A DNA stretch of 41,075 bases, from the NCBI GenBank assembly GCA_018883725.1, contig JAHLFN010000018.1, positions 1 to 41,075 of the forward strand, written 5' to 3'. The DNA comes from Candidatus Fusobacterium pullicola (GTDB lineage Bacteria; Fusobacteriota; Fusobacteriia; Fusobacteriales; Fusobacteriaceae). The number at the start of each line of letters is the position of its first letter. Position 1 is the first letter of the stretch. The notes below the pieces were generated by a model, which saw only the letters and a list, made by a program, of their open reading frames with translations, ran no database searches and was not told the origin of the DNA. Shown here piece by piece: positions 26,677 to 35,122 of the stretch. Made by a program: the position numbers and the translations under genes.

Positions 26677-27354
26677 ATGGGTAATTTTAATAATATAAAA
26701 GTCTTTTTTAATATTAATAACTCCAGTAAAAAAAATTTATTAAAATATAGTAAAATTAAGAAATATAAAAAGGGAGAACATCTTTTTTTAGATAGAGATC
26801 GAGTAGATAATATTTATTTTGTTTTAGATGGAATTGCATCTCTATATAAATTAAACTCTTCCCATGATAAAAAAGTTATCTTTATATATGGAAAAGGTGA
26901 AATATTGAATGAGGTTATTTTACAAAAAAATATGAGTTCATTAAATTGTGAAATACTTAGTGACTGTGAAATATTAGAAATTCCTGCTAAAAAATTTTTA
27001 GAGGTAATGAGTTATGATTTTCAACTATCTAGAAACATTATTGAATCAATGGCTTATAAAATTAGGAGATTATACCATCAATTAAAAAATACTTCTAATT
27101 CTATAAGATTAGATAAGCAAATTGCTTCTAAACTTTGGAAGTTATCTAAAGATTTTGGAAAGGAAACAGATGAAGGAATAGAGATTAATTTCAATCTTTC
27201 TATCTCCTATTTAGCTGATATGCTTGGCTCTAAAAGAGAAACTGTTTCTAGACAATTAAAAATTTTATCTGAAAAGGATTTAATTATTGTAAAAAGAAAT
27301 AGATTTGTTGTAGTTAATAGAGATAATCTATTAAAATATTTTAGAAACTCGTGA
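26677..27354 (+). CDS. Crp/Fnr family transcription regulator
   Basis: A 225-residue regulator with an N-terminal cyclic-nucleotide-binding-like beta-roll (residues ~15-110), a dimer helix (~115-145) and a winged helix (~165-215). The recognition helix has SKRETVSRQLKIL near residue 187. The Arg-Glu-x-x-x-Arg pattern is that of Crp, which reads GTGA, whereas Fnr has VETVSR. Only two Cys are present and there is no Fnr-type N-terminal Cys cluster, so direct oxygen sensing by a 4Fe-4S cluster is unlikely; the ligand is unknown. ATG with AAAGGAGG. Two GTGA-N6-TCAC palindromes, at 27350 and 30321, are its probable targets. Confidence 0.9.
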   Translation: MGNFNNIKVFFNINNSSKKNLLKYSKIKKYKKGEHLFLDRDRVDNIYFVLDGIASLYKLNSSHDKKVIFIYGKGEILNEVILQKNMSSLNCEILSDCEILEIPAKKFLEVMSYDFQLSRNIIESMAYKIRRLYHQLKNTSNSIRLDKQIASKLWKLSKDFGKETDEGIEINFNLSISYLADMLGSKRETVSRQLKILSEKDLIIVKRNRFVVVNRDNLLKYFRNS

Positions 27355-27365
27355 GCCCTATCACA
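27350..27365. promoter_or_regulatory. Crp-type operator ahead of asrABC
   Basis: CGTGAGCCCTATCACA (TGA-N6-TCA core) overlaps the stop codon of the regulator gene. Its centre (27357.5) lies 29.5 bp before the TATAAT at 27387, i.e. -41.5 from the predicted start, the class II activator position. There is no good -35 box, as expected for an activated promoter. Confidence 0.7.
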
Positions 27366-27386
27366 ACTTTATTTTCTAGCTCTTGA

Positions 27387-27392
27387 TATAAT
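27387..27392 (+). promoter_or_regulatory. -10 box of asrABC promoter
   Basis: A perfect TATAAT with no recognisable -35. The predicted start is near 27399, about 30 nt before the asrA ATG. Confidence 0.65.
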
Positions 27393-27429
27393 TAAATAAG
27401 TAAATTAAAATTATGAAAGGAAGATAAAT

Positions 27430-28449
27430 ATGGGTTTTCAAATTAGTAAAGAGGGACTAAATCATTTTTTTAAATCATTGAAAAATGATTATGATATCTA
27501 TGCTCCAATAGTTTTTGAGGGTGGTGGAATTTTTTCAGATACAGACTGTATAAGATATGCAAAAATTAACTCTATTGAGGAGATAGAGTTTGAAAAAAAA
27601 TCTAACTATTCTTTTAAGGAGAGTATTTTACCTGTTACTCAAAGATTATTTTATTTTACAGAAGAAAGTGTTAAGGAAGCAGATGATAAAAAGAAAGGTA
27701 GTATAGTTTTTTTAAGAGCATGTGAATTAAATGCTGTAAGACGTTTAGATGAAATGTATTTAATTAATGGTGGAGAGGATTACTACTATAAAAGATTAAG
27801 AGATAGAGTTAAATTTGTACTAATAGGTTGTAATCACTCTTTTGAAAATTGTTTCTGTGTAGATATGGAAAGTAATAAAAGTGATGAATACTCTTTAGCT
27901 ATTAACTATGGAGACAATGATTTTTATATTGATTGTAAAGAGGAAAATTGGAATGCCCTTCTAAAATCTAACTCTGTAACAGAATTAGAAGTTACTCCTA
28001 ACTTTGTAACTGAAAATGATGTTAGAGTTAATATACCTAAAGATTTGACTTCTGAAGTAGCCAAAAGTACTATGTGGGATGAATATGATTCTCGTTGTAT
28101 AGCTTGTGGAAGATGTAATTTTGTATGTCCTACTTGTACTTGTTTTACTATGCAAGATATCTTTTATACAGATAATGGAAAAGTTGGAGAAAGAAGAAGA
28201 ATATGGGCTTCTTGTATGGTAGATGGATATACTGATGTTGCTGGTGGAGAAAGCTATCGTAAGAAACATGGTCAACGTATGAGATTTAAAGTTTTACACA
28301 AAGTATTAGATTTTAAACAACGTAATGGTTATCATATGTGTGTAGGATGTGGAAGATGCGATGATGTTTGCCCAGAATATATATCATTCTCTAACTCTAT
28401 TAATAAATTGGAAGCTGCTATGGAGGAGGTAACTAAAAAAAATGATTAA
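27430..28449 (+). CDS. asrA: anaerobic sulfite reductase subunit A
   Basis: Electron-transfer subunit of the AsrABC enzyme that reduces sulfite to sulfide with NADH. It has 339 residues. The C-terminal third carries two 4Fe-4S ligand sets: CIACGRCNFVCPTC near residue 225 and CVGCGRCDDVCPEY near residue 305. The N-terminal part includes VFLRACELNAVRRLDEM and the IGCNHSFENCFC segment common to AsrA and related hydrogenase beta-type proteins. ATG with AAAGGAAG. It overlaps asrB by 8 bp. Driven by the Crp-type promoter. Confidence 0.95.
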   Translation: MGFQISKEGLNHFFKSLKNDYDIYAPIVFEGGGIFSDTDCIRYAKINSIEEIEFEKKSNYSFKESILPVTQRLFYFTEESVKEADDKKKGSIVFLRACELNAVRRLDEMYLINGGEDYYYKRLRDRVKFVLIGCNHSFENCFCVDMESNKSDEYSLAINYGDNDFYIDCKEENWNALLKSNSVTELEVTPNFVTENDVRVNIPKDLTSEVAKSTMWDEYDSRCIACGRCNFVCPTCTCFTMQDIFYTDNGKVGERRRIWASCMVDGYTDVAGGESYRKKHGQRMRFKVLHKVLDFKQRNGYHMCVGCGRCDDVCPEYISFSNSINKLEAAMEEVTKKND

Positions 28450-29236
28450 TCAATATTTACCTTTTTTATCTGAAATTGTAGAAGTTATAAAACATACTGA
28501 TATTGAATATACTTTTAGAATGAAATATGAAAAAAAAGATGTTAAACCTGGTCAATTCTTTGAAATCTCTATACCTAAATATGGAGAGGCTCCTATATCT
28601 GTTAGTGGAATTGGAGAAGGAACAATTGATTTTACTATCAGAAGAGTTGGAAAAGTTACTAATGAAATTTTTGAAAAATATGTTGGAGAGAAACTTTTCA
28701 TAAGAGGTCCTTATGGGAATGGATTTGATGTAGATCTTTATAAAGATAAAGAGTTAGTCATAGTTGCTGGTGGTACTGGTGTTTCTCCAGTAAGAGGAGT
28801 AATTGAGTACTTTACCGAACATATTAATGAAGTACAAAGTATGAAACTTATTACTGGTTTTAAGTCTCCAGAATTTATTTTGTTTAAAGAGGATATTCCT
28901 AAATGGAAAGAGAAAATGGAATATATTCTTACTGTAGATAGTGGAGAAGAGACAGCTGAATATAAAGTTGGTCTTGTAACAAAGTATATACCTCAACTTA
29001 AATTCAAAGATGTATCTAAGGCTGTAGCAGTAGTAGTTGGACCTCCAGCTATGATGAAATTCTCTGCTCTTGCTCTTTTAGAAGCTGGATTTAAAGAAGA
29101 AAATATTTGGATATCTCAAGAAAGAAAGATGTGTTGCGGTATTGGTAAGTGTGGACATTGTAAAATAGGAGATGTTTATATATGTGTAGATGGTCCTGTT
29201 TTTAATTATGTTAAAGGACGTACTTTATTAGATTAG
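28442..29236 (+). CDS. asrB: anaerobic sulfite reductase subunit B
   Basis: Flavin reductase-like subunit that takes electrons from NADH. It has 264 residues. An FAD-binding barrel comes first (KPGQFFEISIPKYGEAPISVSG), then the NAD-binding domain (VIVAGGTGVSPVRGVIEYF) and a C-terminal 2Fe-2S motif (CCGIGKCGHCKIG, plus a later Cys in YICVDGP), as in dihydroorotate dehydrogenase PyrK-type proteins. Starts inside the asrA end with GGAGG; asrC follows after 10 bp. Confidence 0.95.
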   Translation: MINQYLPFLSEIVEVIKHTDIEYTFRMKYEKKDVKPGQFFEISIPKYGEAPISVSGIGEGTIDFTIRRVGKVTNEIFEKYVGEKLFIRGPYGNGFDVDLYKDKELVIVAGGTGVSPVRGVIEYFTEHINEVQSMKLITGFKSPEFILFKEDIPKWKEKMEYILTVDSGEETAEYKVGLVTKYIPQLKFKDVSKAVAVVVGPPAMMKFSALALLEAGFKEENIWISQERKMCCGIGKCGHCKIGDVYICVDGPVFNYVKGRTLLD

Positions 29237-29246
29237 GAGTAAAATT

Positions 29247-30212
29247 ATGATGGATATAAATACAAAAAAAATTAAGAAAAACGCTTTTAGAGTTACTAAA
29301 GAACGTGGAATAACAGCTTCTAGAGTACGTGTTCCCGGAGGACACTTAGATGCTCAATTTCTTTCTATGATTCAAGAGATAGCTCAAACTTATGGAAACG
29401 GAACTGTTCATTTAACAAGTCGTCAAGGTTTTGAAATTCCTGGAATTCCTTTTGAAAAAATACCAGAAGTAAATGCTAAATTACAACCTATTATCGAGGG
29501 ACTTGGAATTAATCAACCTGAAAAAAACAAAGGATATTCAGCTGCTGGAACTAGAAATATTACAGCTTGTATTGGTAATCGTGTGTGTCCATTTGCTTGT
29601 TATGACACTTCATCTTTTGCCAAAAGAATAGAAAAAGCTGTATTTCCACATGACTTACACTTTAAAATAGCTTTAACTGGATGCCCTAATGATTGTGCTA
29701 AAGTTAGAATGCATGACTTCGGAATAATGGGTATGACACTTCCTCAGTTTGAACCTGATAGATGTATCAGCTGTGGTGCTTGTGTGAGAGCATGTAAGAA
29801 AAAATCCACTGGAGCTCTAACTGGAGTAAACTATAGACCTCAAAGAGATCATCAAAGATGTATTGGATGTGGAGAATGTATAATTAATTGTCCTAATATG
29901 GCTTGGACTAGAAGTAAGAAAAAATACTACAGACTCACTATCATGGGACGTACTGGAAAGAAAAACCCACGTTTAGGAGAAGATTTCTTAAAATGGACTG
30001 ATGAAGAAACTATAACTAAAATTATCTTAAATACTTATGACTATGTTACTGAATATATTGCTAAAGATGCTCCTGGTGGAAAGGAACATATCGGATATAT
30101 TGTAGATAGAACAGGATTTGAAGAATTCAAAAAATGGGCTCTTAAAGATGTTAATATCTCATCAGAAACCGAAGTTTTAACCCCTATATATTGGAAAGGT
30201 GTAAAATATTAA
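29247..30212 (+). CDS. asrC: anaerobic sulfite reductase subunit C
   Basis: Catalytic siroheme subunit. It has 321 residues. The siroheme/4Fe-4S ligands are C-x5-C (CIGNRVC) and C-x3-C (CPNDC), around residues 110-150. A two-cluster ferredoxin insert follows (CISCGACVRACKKK and CIGCGECIINCPN). The early THLTSRQGFEIPG-like segment (VHLTSRQGFEIPGIPF) is the nitrite/sulfite reductase ferredoxin-like half domain. ATG with AGGAG; last gene of asrABC, followed by a terminator. A siroheme synthesis gene is not in the window. Confidence 0.96.
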   Translation: MMDINTKKIKKNAFRVTKERGITASRVRVPGGHLDAQFLSMIQEIAQTYGNGTVHLTSRQGFEIPGIPFEKIPEVNAKLQPIIEGLGINQPEKNKGYSAAGTRNITACIGNRVCPFACYDTSSFAKRIEKAVFPHDLHFKIALTGCPNDCAKVRMHDFGIMGMTLPQFEPDRCISCGACVRACKKKSTGALTGVNYRPQRDHQRCIGCGECIINCPNMAWTRSKKKYYRLTIMGRTGKKNPRLGEDFLKWTDEETITKIILNTYDYVTEYIAKDAPGGKEHIGYIVDRTGFEEFKKWALKDVNISSETEVLTPIYWKGVKY

Positions 30213-30250
30213 TTTTAAATTTAATTAAATATATTCTATAATATTAAAGA

Positions 30251-30311
30251 AAGAAGAGAACTATTACTATTTAATCTCAAAATTAATTATAGTAATAATC
30301 TCTTCTTTTTT
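30251..30311 (+). terminator. terminator after asrC
   Basis: Stem AAGAAGAGA (30251-30259) plus TATTACTAT (30262-30270) pairs with ATAGTAATA (30289-30297) plus TCTCTTCTT (30299-30307), then T6. Confidence 0.85.
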
Positions 30312-30320
30312 CACACTTCC

Positions 30321-30336
30321 AGTGATTAGTATCACA
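30321..30336. promoter_or_regulatory. Crp-type operator ahead of the molybdoenzyme operon
   Basis: AGTGATTAGTATCACA (TGA-N6-TCA core), centre 30328.5, is exactly 29.5 bp before the TATAAT at 30358, the same geometry as at asrABC. The right half also begins a 15-bp inverted repeat (30331-30345 with 30380-30394, one mismatch). A weaker third site, CGTGATAGAAATTACA, lies at 30389-30404, downstream of the start. Confidence 0.7.
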
Positions 30337-30357
30337 GAGAAATATTATAAAATTTTA

Positions 30358-30363
30358 TATAAT
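30358..30363 (+). promoter_or_regulatory. -10 box of the molybdoenzyme operon
   Basis: A perfect TATAAT without a good -35. The predicted start is near 30370, leaving an ~86-nt untranslated leader to 30456. Confidence 0.65.
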
Positions 30364-30455
30364 AAAATTAGAAAACATGATATTTCTCCGTGATAGAAAT
30401 TACATGGAATTATTGTCAAGAAAGTAAATTAAAAATTAAAGAGAGGGAGAAACAA

Positions 30456-32534
30456 ATGAAAAAAATTCAATCAACATGTAACTACTGTGCAATTGATTGT
30501 AATCTTGATTTTTATGTTGAAAATAACAAGATTATAAAAATTGTTCCTACAAAAGGATATCCTGTTAATGACGGTTTTAGTTGTGTAAAAGGAATATCTT
30601 TAGACAAACAGCAAACAAAATTTAAACCTAATCCACTACCTCGTATTAAAAAAACTGATGGTAATTTTGAATATTTAAGTTGGGATAAAGGTTTTAATGA
30701 AGTAGCTAGAAGATTAAATGAAATAAGGGAAAAATATGGGAATGAAAGTGTAGCTGCTCTTAGTACTGGACAAATGACTTTAGAAGAGTTTGCTATATTT
30801 GGACATATGATGAGAAACCATTTAAAAGCTAATGTAGATGGTAACACTCGTCTATGTATGGCTACAGCAGCTGTAGCTTATAAACAAAGTTTTGGGTTTG
30901 ATGCACCTGGGTATACACTTAAAGATTTAGAGCTTTCTGATACAATAATATTTATAGGAGCTAATCCTGTTATAGCTCATCCTATACTTTGGGGAAGAGT
31001 TAGAAATAATCCTAATAAAAAAGTTATAACTATTGATCCACGTTATTCAGAAACAGCTAAAAATTCTGACTATTGGTATGGAATAAACTCAAAAACAGAT
31101 TTAACTCTATTCTATACATTAGCTAACTTAATTATTGAAAAAAACTATACTGATAAAAATTATATCGAAGAAAATACTGAAAATTTTGAAGCATTTAAAG
31201 AATTCGTGAAAGATTATACTGTGGAAAAAGCTTCAAAAATATGTGGTATTCCTCAAGAAAAAATTGAAGAATTAGTAGAATTAATTCATTCTGGTGAAAG
31301 AGTTTCTTTTTGGTGGACTATGGGAATCAATCAGGGACATGAAGCTGTAAGAAGTGTACAAGCTATTATCAACTTAGCTCTTATGACTGGTAATATAGGT
31401 AGAGAAGGAACAGGAGCTAACTCTATTACTGGACAAAGTAATGCTATGGGATCAAGGGTATTTAGCAATACAACTGGACTATTCGGTGGTGGGGATTTCG
31501 ATAATCCTAATCGTCGTACAAAAGTTGCTAAAGCTCTAGGAGTAGAAGAGTCATTACTTATTGACAAACCTACACTTCCATATAATAGAATTGTAGAAAG
31601 TATCAATTCTGGTGAAATAAAAGCTCTTTGGGTAGTATGTACAAATCCACGTCATTCTTGGACTAATAACGAAACTTTTAGAGAAGCTATGGAAAAACTT
31701 GAACTTTTAATTGTACAAGATATATATGATGATACAGAAACTTCTGAAATGTGTGATATCTATTTACCTGCTGTACCTGGAGTTAAGAAAGAAGGAACAG
31801 TTATAAATTTAGAAAGAAGATTATCAGCTGTAAGACCTTGTCTTGAAAAGGCTGAAAATGAATTGATGGACTATGAAATTTTCTATGGAGTAGCTAAAGC
31901 TTTAGGATTAGAAGATATTACCCAAAATTGGAAAACTCCTAAAGATGCTTTTAACTTTATGAAACAATGTTCTGAAGGTATGCCTTGTGATATCACAGGG
32001 GTTGAATATGAAGCTCTTGCTGAAAGTCATGGTATTCAATGGCCATTTAAAGTTGGAGATAAACTAAATAGTGATGAAAGAAGATTATATGAAGATGGAA
32101 AATACTTTACTCCTAATAAAAAAGCAAAATTCCTATTTGAAAAAGTAGCCGAAAATCCTCTTCCTACAAGTGAAGAGTTTCCTTATATATTTAATACTGG
32201 AAGAGGAACAGTTGGACAATGGCATACTCAAAGTAGAACTAGAGAAATTCCATTTGTTATCGATGCTGTATCTAAAGAAGCCTATCTATATATTAATCCA
32301 AAATTAGCAGAACTAAAAGGTATAAATGAAAATGATAAAGTTCTTGTTAAATCTAAAAATGGACACAGTGCTGAATTTATTGCTATGCTAACTGAAGATG
32401 TTAAATTTAATGAACTCTTTGCTCCTATTCACTATATTGAATGTAATAAATTAACTGCTTCTGTATACGATGCTTATTCAAAAGAACCATCTTACAAAAG
32501 TGCTGTAGTAAATATCTTTTTAAAGGGAGAATAA
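30456..32534 (+). CDS. molybdopterin (bis-MGD) oxidoreductase, probable nitrate reductase NarA/NasA-like
   Basis: A 692-residue cytoplasmic catalytic subunit; no twin-arginine signal. The N-terminal 4Fe-4S ligands are C-x2-C-x3-C-x27-C (CNYCAIDC...FSCVKG). The molybdenum ligand is probably Cys in GNTRLCMATAAVAYK, a motif close to assimilatory/periplasmic nitrate reductases (RLCM), not the Sec/Cys-His of formate dehydrogenase. IGANPVIAHPILWGRV and the C-terminal cofactor domain (FNTGRGTVGQWHTQSRT) are typical. Start ATG 30456 with AGAGAGGGAG; an in-frame ATG at 30390 has no site. The following Fe-S and flavoprotein genes match the clostridial narABC layout (recall). Nitrate is the likely substrate, but another oxyanion is possible. 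Confidence 0.82.
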   Translation: MKKIQSTCNYCAIDCNLDFYVENNKIIKIVPTKGYPVNDGFSCVKGISLDKQQTKFKPNPLPRIKKTDGNFEYLSWDKGFNEVARRLNEIREKYGNESVAALSTGQMTLEEFAIFGHMMRNHLKANVDGNTRLCMATAAVAYKQSFGFDAPGYTLKDLELSDTIIFIGANPVIAHPILWGRVRNNPNKKVITIDPRYSETAKNSDYWYGINSKTDLTLFYTLANLIIEKNYTDKNYIEENTENFEAFKEFVKDYTVEKASKICGIPQEKIEELVELIHSGERVSFWWTMGINQGHEAVRSVQAIINLALMTGNIGREGTGANSITGQSNAMGSRVFSNTTGLFGGGDFDNPNRRTKVAKALGVEESLLIDKPTLPYNRIVESINSGEIKALWVVCTNPRHSWTNNETFREAMEKLELLIVQDIYDDTETSEMCDIYLPAVPGVKKEGTVINLERRLSAVRPCLEKAENELMDYEIFYGVAKALGLEDITQNWKTPKDAFNFMKQCSEGMPCDITGVEYEALAESHGIQWPFKVGDKLNSDERRLYEDGKYFTPNKKAKFLFEKVAENPLPTSEEFPYIFNTGRGTVGQWHTQSRTREIPFVIDAVSKEAYLYINPKLAELKGINENDKVLVKSKNGHSAEFIAMLTEDVKFNELFAPIHYIECNKLTASVYDAYSKEPSYKSAVVNIFLKGE

Positions 32535-32540
32535 TAGATT

Positions 32541-32957
32541 ATGAAACGTATTAAAATAGATAGAAAAAAATGTGTAGGTTGTTTAACTTGTGTAACTGCT
32601 TGCTGTGTAGCTCATGATTCAAGTGATTCTAGGAATAGAATCACTATTGACTCTCATAAGAAACCTGCTCCAATATTTTGTAGACATTGTGACTTACCAG
32701 AGTGTGTATTTACATGTATGACTGGAGCTATGAGTAAAAATAGTGAAACTGGTTATGTTGAATATAATAAAGAACAATGTGCTAGTTGCTATATGTGTAT
32801 TATGGCTTGTCCTTATGGAGTTCTAAAAAGTGATACATTAACTCAAAAAGAGATTATGAAATGTGATATGTGCTCTTTCAATGGAAAAGAGGCAGATCCT
32901 GAATGTGTAAAACGTTGTCCTATGGGAGCTATAACATTTGAAGAGGTGAAAAAATAA
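32541..32957 (+). CDS. four-cluster 4Fe-4S ferredoxin-like electron-transfer subunit
   Basis: A 138-residue HycB/DmsB-type protein with four Cys groups: CVGCLTCVTAC, CRHCDLPECVFTC, CASCYMCIMACPYG, and CDMC with ECVKRCP. It should hold four 4Fe-4S clusters and pass electrons between the flavoprotein encoded next and the molybdoenzyme encoded before. It lies 6 bp after the catalytic gene, and its stop overlaps the next ATG by one base (TAATG). Confidence 0.9.
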   Translation: MKRIKIDRKKCVGCLTCVTACCVAHDSSDSRNRITIDSHKKPAPIFCRHCDLPECVFTCMTGAMSKNSETGYVEYNKEQCASCYMCIMACPYGVLKSDTLTQKEIMKCDMCSFNGKEADPECVKRCPMGAITFEEVKK

Positions 32958-34180
32958 TGAGATTTGTTATAATTGGAGCTAGTGCTGCTGGAATTAATGC
33001 AGCAAAAAAACTTCGTGAATTAAATCCTAACTCTGAAATAATTATCATATCTAAAGATACGGATATTTACTCTCGTTGTATTCTATATCATCATTTAAAA
33101 GGAATTAGAGATTTGAAAAAATTATCCTTTGTTGAGGACAATTTTATTGAAAAAAATAAAATTGAATGGATAAAAGGAAGAGAAGTAATAGGAATAAATA
33201 CAAAACTTCAATGTGTAAAATTAGATAATGATAACGAAGTTAAATATGATAAATTACTTATAGCTTCTGGTTCTCATTCATTTATTCCTAAAATTGATGG
33301 TATTGATGGAGCTAAAAATTTAGTTGGTTTTAGAAACTTTGAAGATGTTGAAAAAATTGAAGAGATGCTTCCTAATATTAAGAATATAGTAATCATGGGT
33401 GGAGGACTTGTCGGTATAGATGCTGCTGCAGGATTACTTCATAAAGATAAAAATCTTTATCTTATTGAAATGGGAGATAGAATGTTACCTCTTCAACTTG
33501 ATAACTATACTGCTTCTGTCTATGAAAAAGCTTTCGAGAAAGAAGGATTAAAGCAATACTATAGCAATGGAATAGCCTCTATTGAAAATATAGATGGAAC
33601 TATTAAAAGTGTAACATTAAAAAGTGGAGAGATAATTCCTTGTGATTTACTTATTAGTGCTGCTGGGATTAGAGCTAATATAAGATTTCTAGAAGGAAGT
33701 GAAGTAGCTTGTGACAATAAAGGACTTCTATTTAATGAAAAAGGAAAAACAAATATATCAAATATCTATGGAGCTGGAGATGTCAGTGGGAAATCACCTA
33801 TTTGGCCTGTAGCTGTAAAAGAAGGAATAATAGCAGCATATAACATGAGTGGCTTAAATAAAGATATGGATGATTTTTTTGCTAGCAAAGCAACTATGAA
33901 TTTTTTAGATATTCCAACTATGTCTCTTGGAATAACTTCTGGTTATGATGATAGCTATACTGAAGAAATTGAATTAGATAATTTTGGTAATTACAAAAAA
34001 ATTGTACATAAAAATGGAATTATTTATGGAGCTCTTCTACAAGGGGATCTTTCATATGCTGGAATCTTAACTCAGCTTATCCGTTTAAAAATAGATGTAT
34101 CAAAAGTTAAAAAAAGACTATTTGATATAGACTATTCAGACTTTTTTCACGTGACAGATAATTTTGAATTTACTTATTAA
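32957..34180 (+). CDS. NAD(P)/FAD-dependent oxidoreductase of the molybdoenzyme operon
   Basis: A 407-residue pyridine nucleotide-disulfide oxidoreductase-type flavoprotein. The FAD fold is at the start (FVIIGASAAGINAAKKLREL), the NAD fold in the middle (IVIMGGGLVGIDAAAGLL), and the second FAD motif late (NIYGAGDVSG). The region of the usual redox Cys pair has YSRCILYHHL, with a single Cys near residue 41, as in NADH oxidase/nitrite reductase NasB-type proteins. Probable role: take electrons from NAD(P)H to the Fe-S subunit. It lies in an operon with one-base overlap to the preceding gene. Confidence 0.85.
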   Translation: MRFVIIGASAAGINAAKKLRELNPNSEIIIISKDTDIYSRCILYHHLKGIRDLKKLSFVEDNFIEKNKIEWIKGREVIGINTKLQCVKLDNDNEVKYDKLLIASGSHSFIPKIDGIDGAKNLVGFRNFEDVEKIEEMLPNIKNIVIMGGGLVGIDAAAGLLHKDKNLYLIEMGDRMLPLQLDNYTASVYEKAFEKEGLKQYYSNGIASIENIDGTIKSVTLKSGEIIPCDLLISAAGIRANIRFLEGSEVACDNKGLLFNEKGKTNISNIYGAGDVSGKSPIWPVAVKEGIIAAYNMSGLNKDMDDFFASKATMNFLDIPTMSLGITSGYDDSYTEEIELDNFGNYKKIVHKNGIIYGALLQGDLSYAGILTQLIRLKIDVSKVKKRLFDIDYSDFFHVTDNFEFTY

Positions 34181-34196
34181 TGAGGTGAAATAATTA

Positions 34197-35120
34197 ATGA
34201 CAGACAGATTAAAAAAAATGCCTGTACCTTTATTACCTACAATGGTAGGAGCTTGTACTTTATCAAATGTATATCTAGTCCAAGGATTTCCTCTGGTGCG
34301 TCATATCACTATGATTTCTGCACTAGCAATTTGGTTAATATACTTAATTAGATTTTTTATAATATTTGAAACTTGTAAAACAGAATATAAAACAACTGTT
34401 CCTAGTAGTCTTTATGCTGGATTTACTATGCTTATGATGATACTTGGAAGTTATATATTTGATTTTAATCCAGTAATAGGAAAAATATTTTGGTCATTAG
34501 GTTTAGGCTTACATGCTCTACATATTTTTATATTTACTTATAGAAATATAATAACAAATTTCAATATAGATACTTTTGTTCCTAGCTATTTTGTTACTTA
34601 TAATGGTATAATGGTATCGGTAGTTGTTGGTGGAGTAATGAAGGAACCTACTATAGGAAAGCTTGTAACTTACTACGGAATTGGAATATTTACCCTAATT
34701 ATTCCTTTTATGATTCATCGTTTAATAAAGCATGAACTTAAAGATGTTTTCTATCATACACAAGCTATTGTACTTGCACCAAGCTCTCTATGTACTGTAA
34801 GTTATCTAAATAGTGTAAAAGATCCTAATATTTATCTACTAGGATACTTATATATCTGTGTACTACTTGCACTTGTATTTATAATTTATAAGCTTCCTAA
34901 GTTTTTCTCATTTGGTTTTTCTCCAGCTTTCGCTAGTCTTACATTCCCTATGGCAATAGGTATTGTGGCAACAACTAAAATGAGTGGATATCTAAAAACT
35001 ATTGGCTATTCAGATTTAGCTATGTTCTTAACTCAATTATCAGGAATACAACTTTATTTAACTTCTGGAATTATTTTCTATGTTTTATTAAATATACTTA
35101 TTTGGATAAGAAAAGATTAA
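34197..35120 (+). CDS. TDT (SLAC1-type) family anion transporter
   Basis: A 307-residue inner-membrane protein with about ten hydrophobic segments, beginning LKKMPVPLLPTMVGACTLSN and with the conserved FSFGFSPAFASLTFPMAIG motif of TelA/TDT/SLAC1 transporters. The family moves small anions: malate, nitrate and chloride in SLAC1, sulfite in yeast Ssu1. Its place right after the reductase genes suggests transport of the substrate or product (nitrate, nitrite or sulfite). ATG with GAGGTG. The mobA start follows the stop by 2 bp. Confidence 0.82.
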   Translation: MTDRLKKMPVPLLPTMVGACTLSNVYLVQGFPLVRHITMISALAIWLIYLIRFFIIFETCKTEYKTTVPSSLYAGFTMLMMILGSYIFDFNPVIGKIFWSLGLGLHALHIFIFTYRNIITNFNIDTFVPSYFVTYNGIMVSVVVGGVMKEPTIGKLVTYYGIGIFTLIIPFMIHRLIKHELKDVFYHTQAIVLAPSSLCTVSYLNSVKDPNIYLLGYLYICVLLALVFIIYKLPKFFSFGFSPAFASLTFPMAIGIVATTKMSGYLKTIGYSDLAMFLTQLSGIQLYLTSGIIFYVLLNILIWIRKD

Positions 35121-35122
35121 AT

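Noticed and set aside
30213..30455. Possible molybdenum cofactor riboswitch before the molybdoenzyme gene
   Set aside because: The region is explained by the asrC terminator, Crp-type sites and a -10 box. The remaining leader of about 86 nt is too short and shows no Moco-motif structure that I could recognise.
30456..32534. Formate dehydrogenase as identity of the molybdoenzyme
   Set aside because: The metal-site segment is NTRLCMATA, like Nas/Nap nitrate reductases. There is no Sec codon, and the FdhF-type Cys/Sec-His context is absent.
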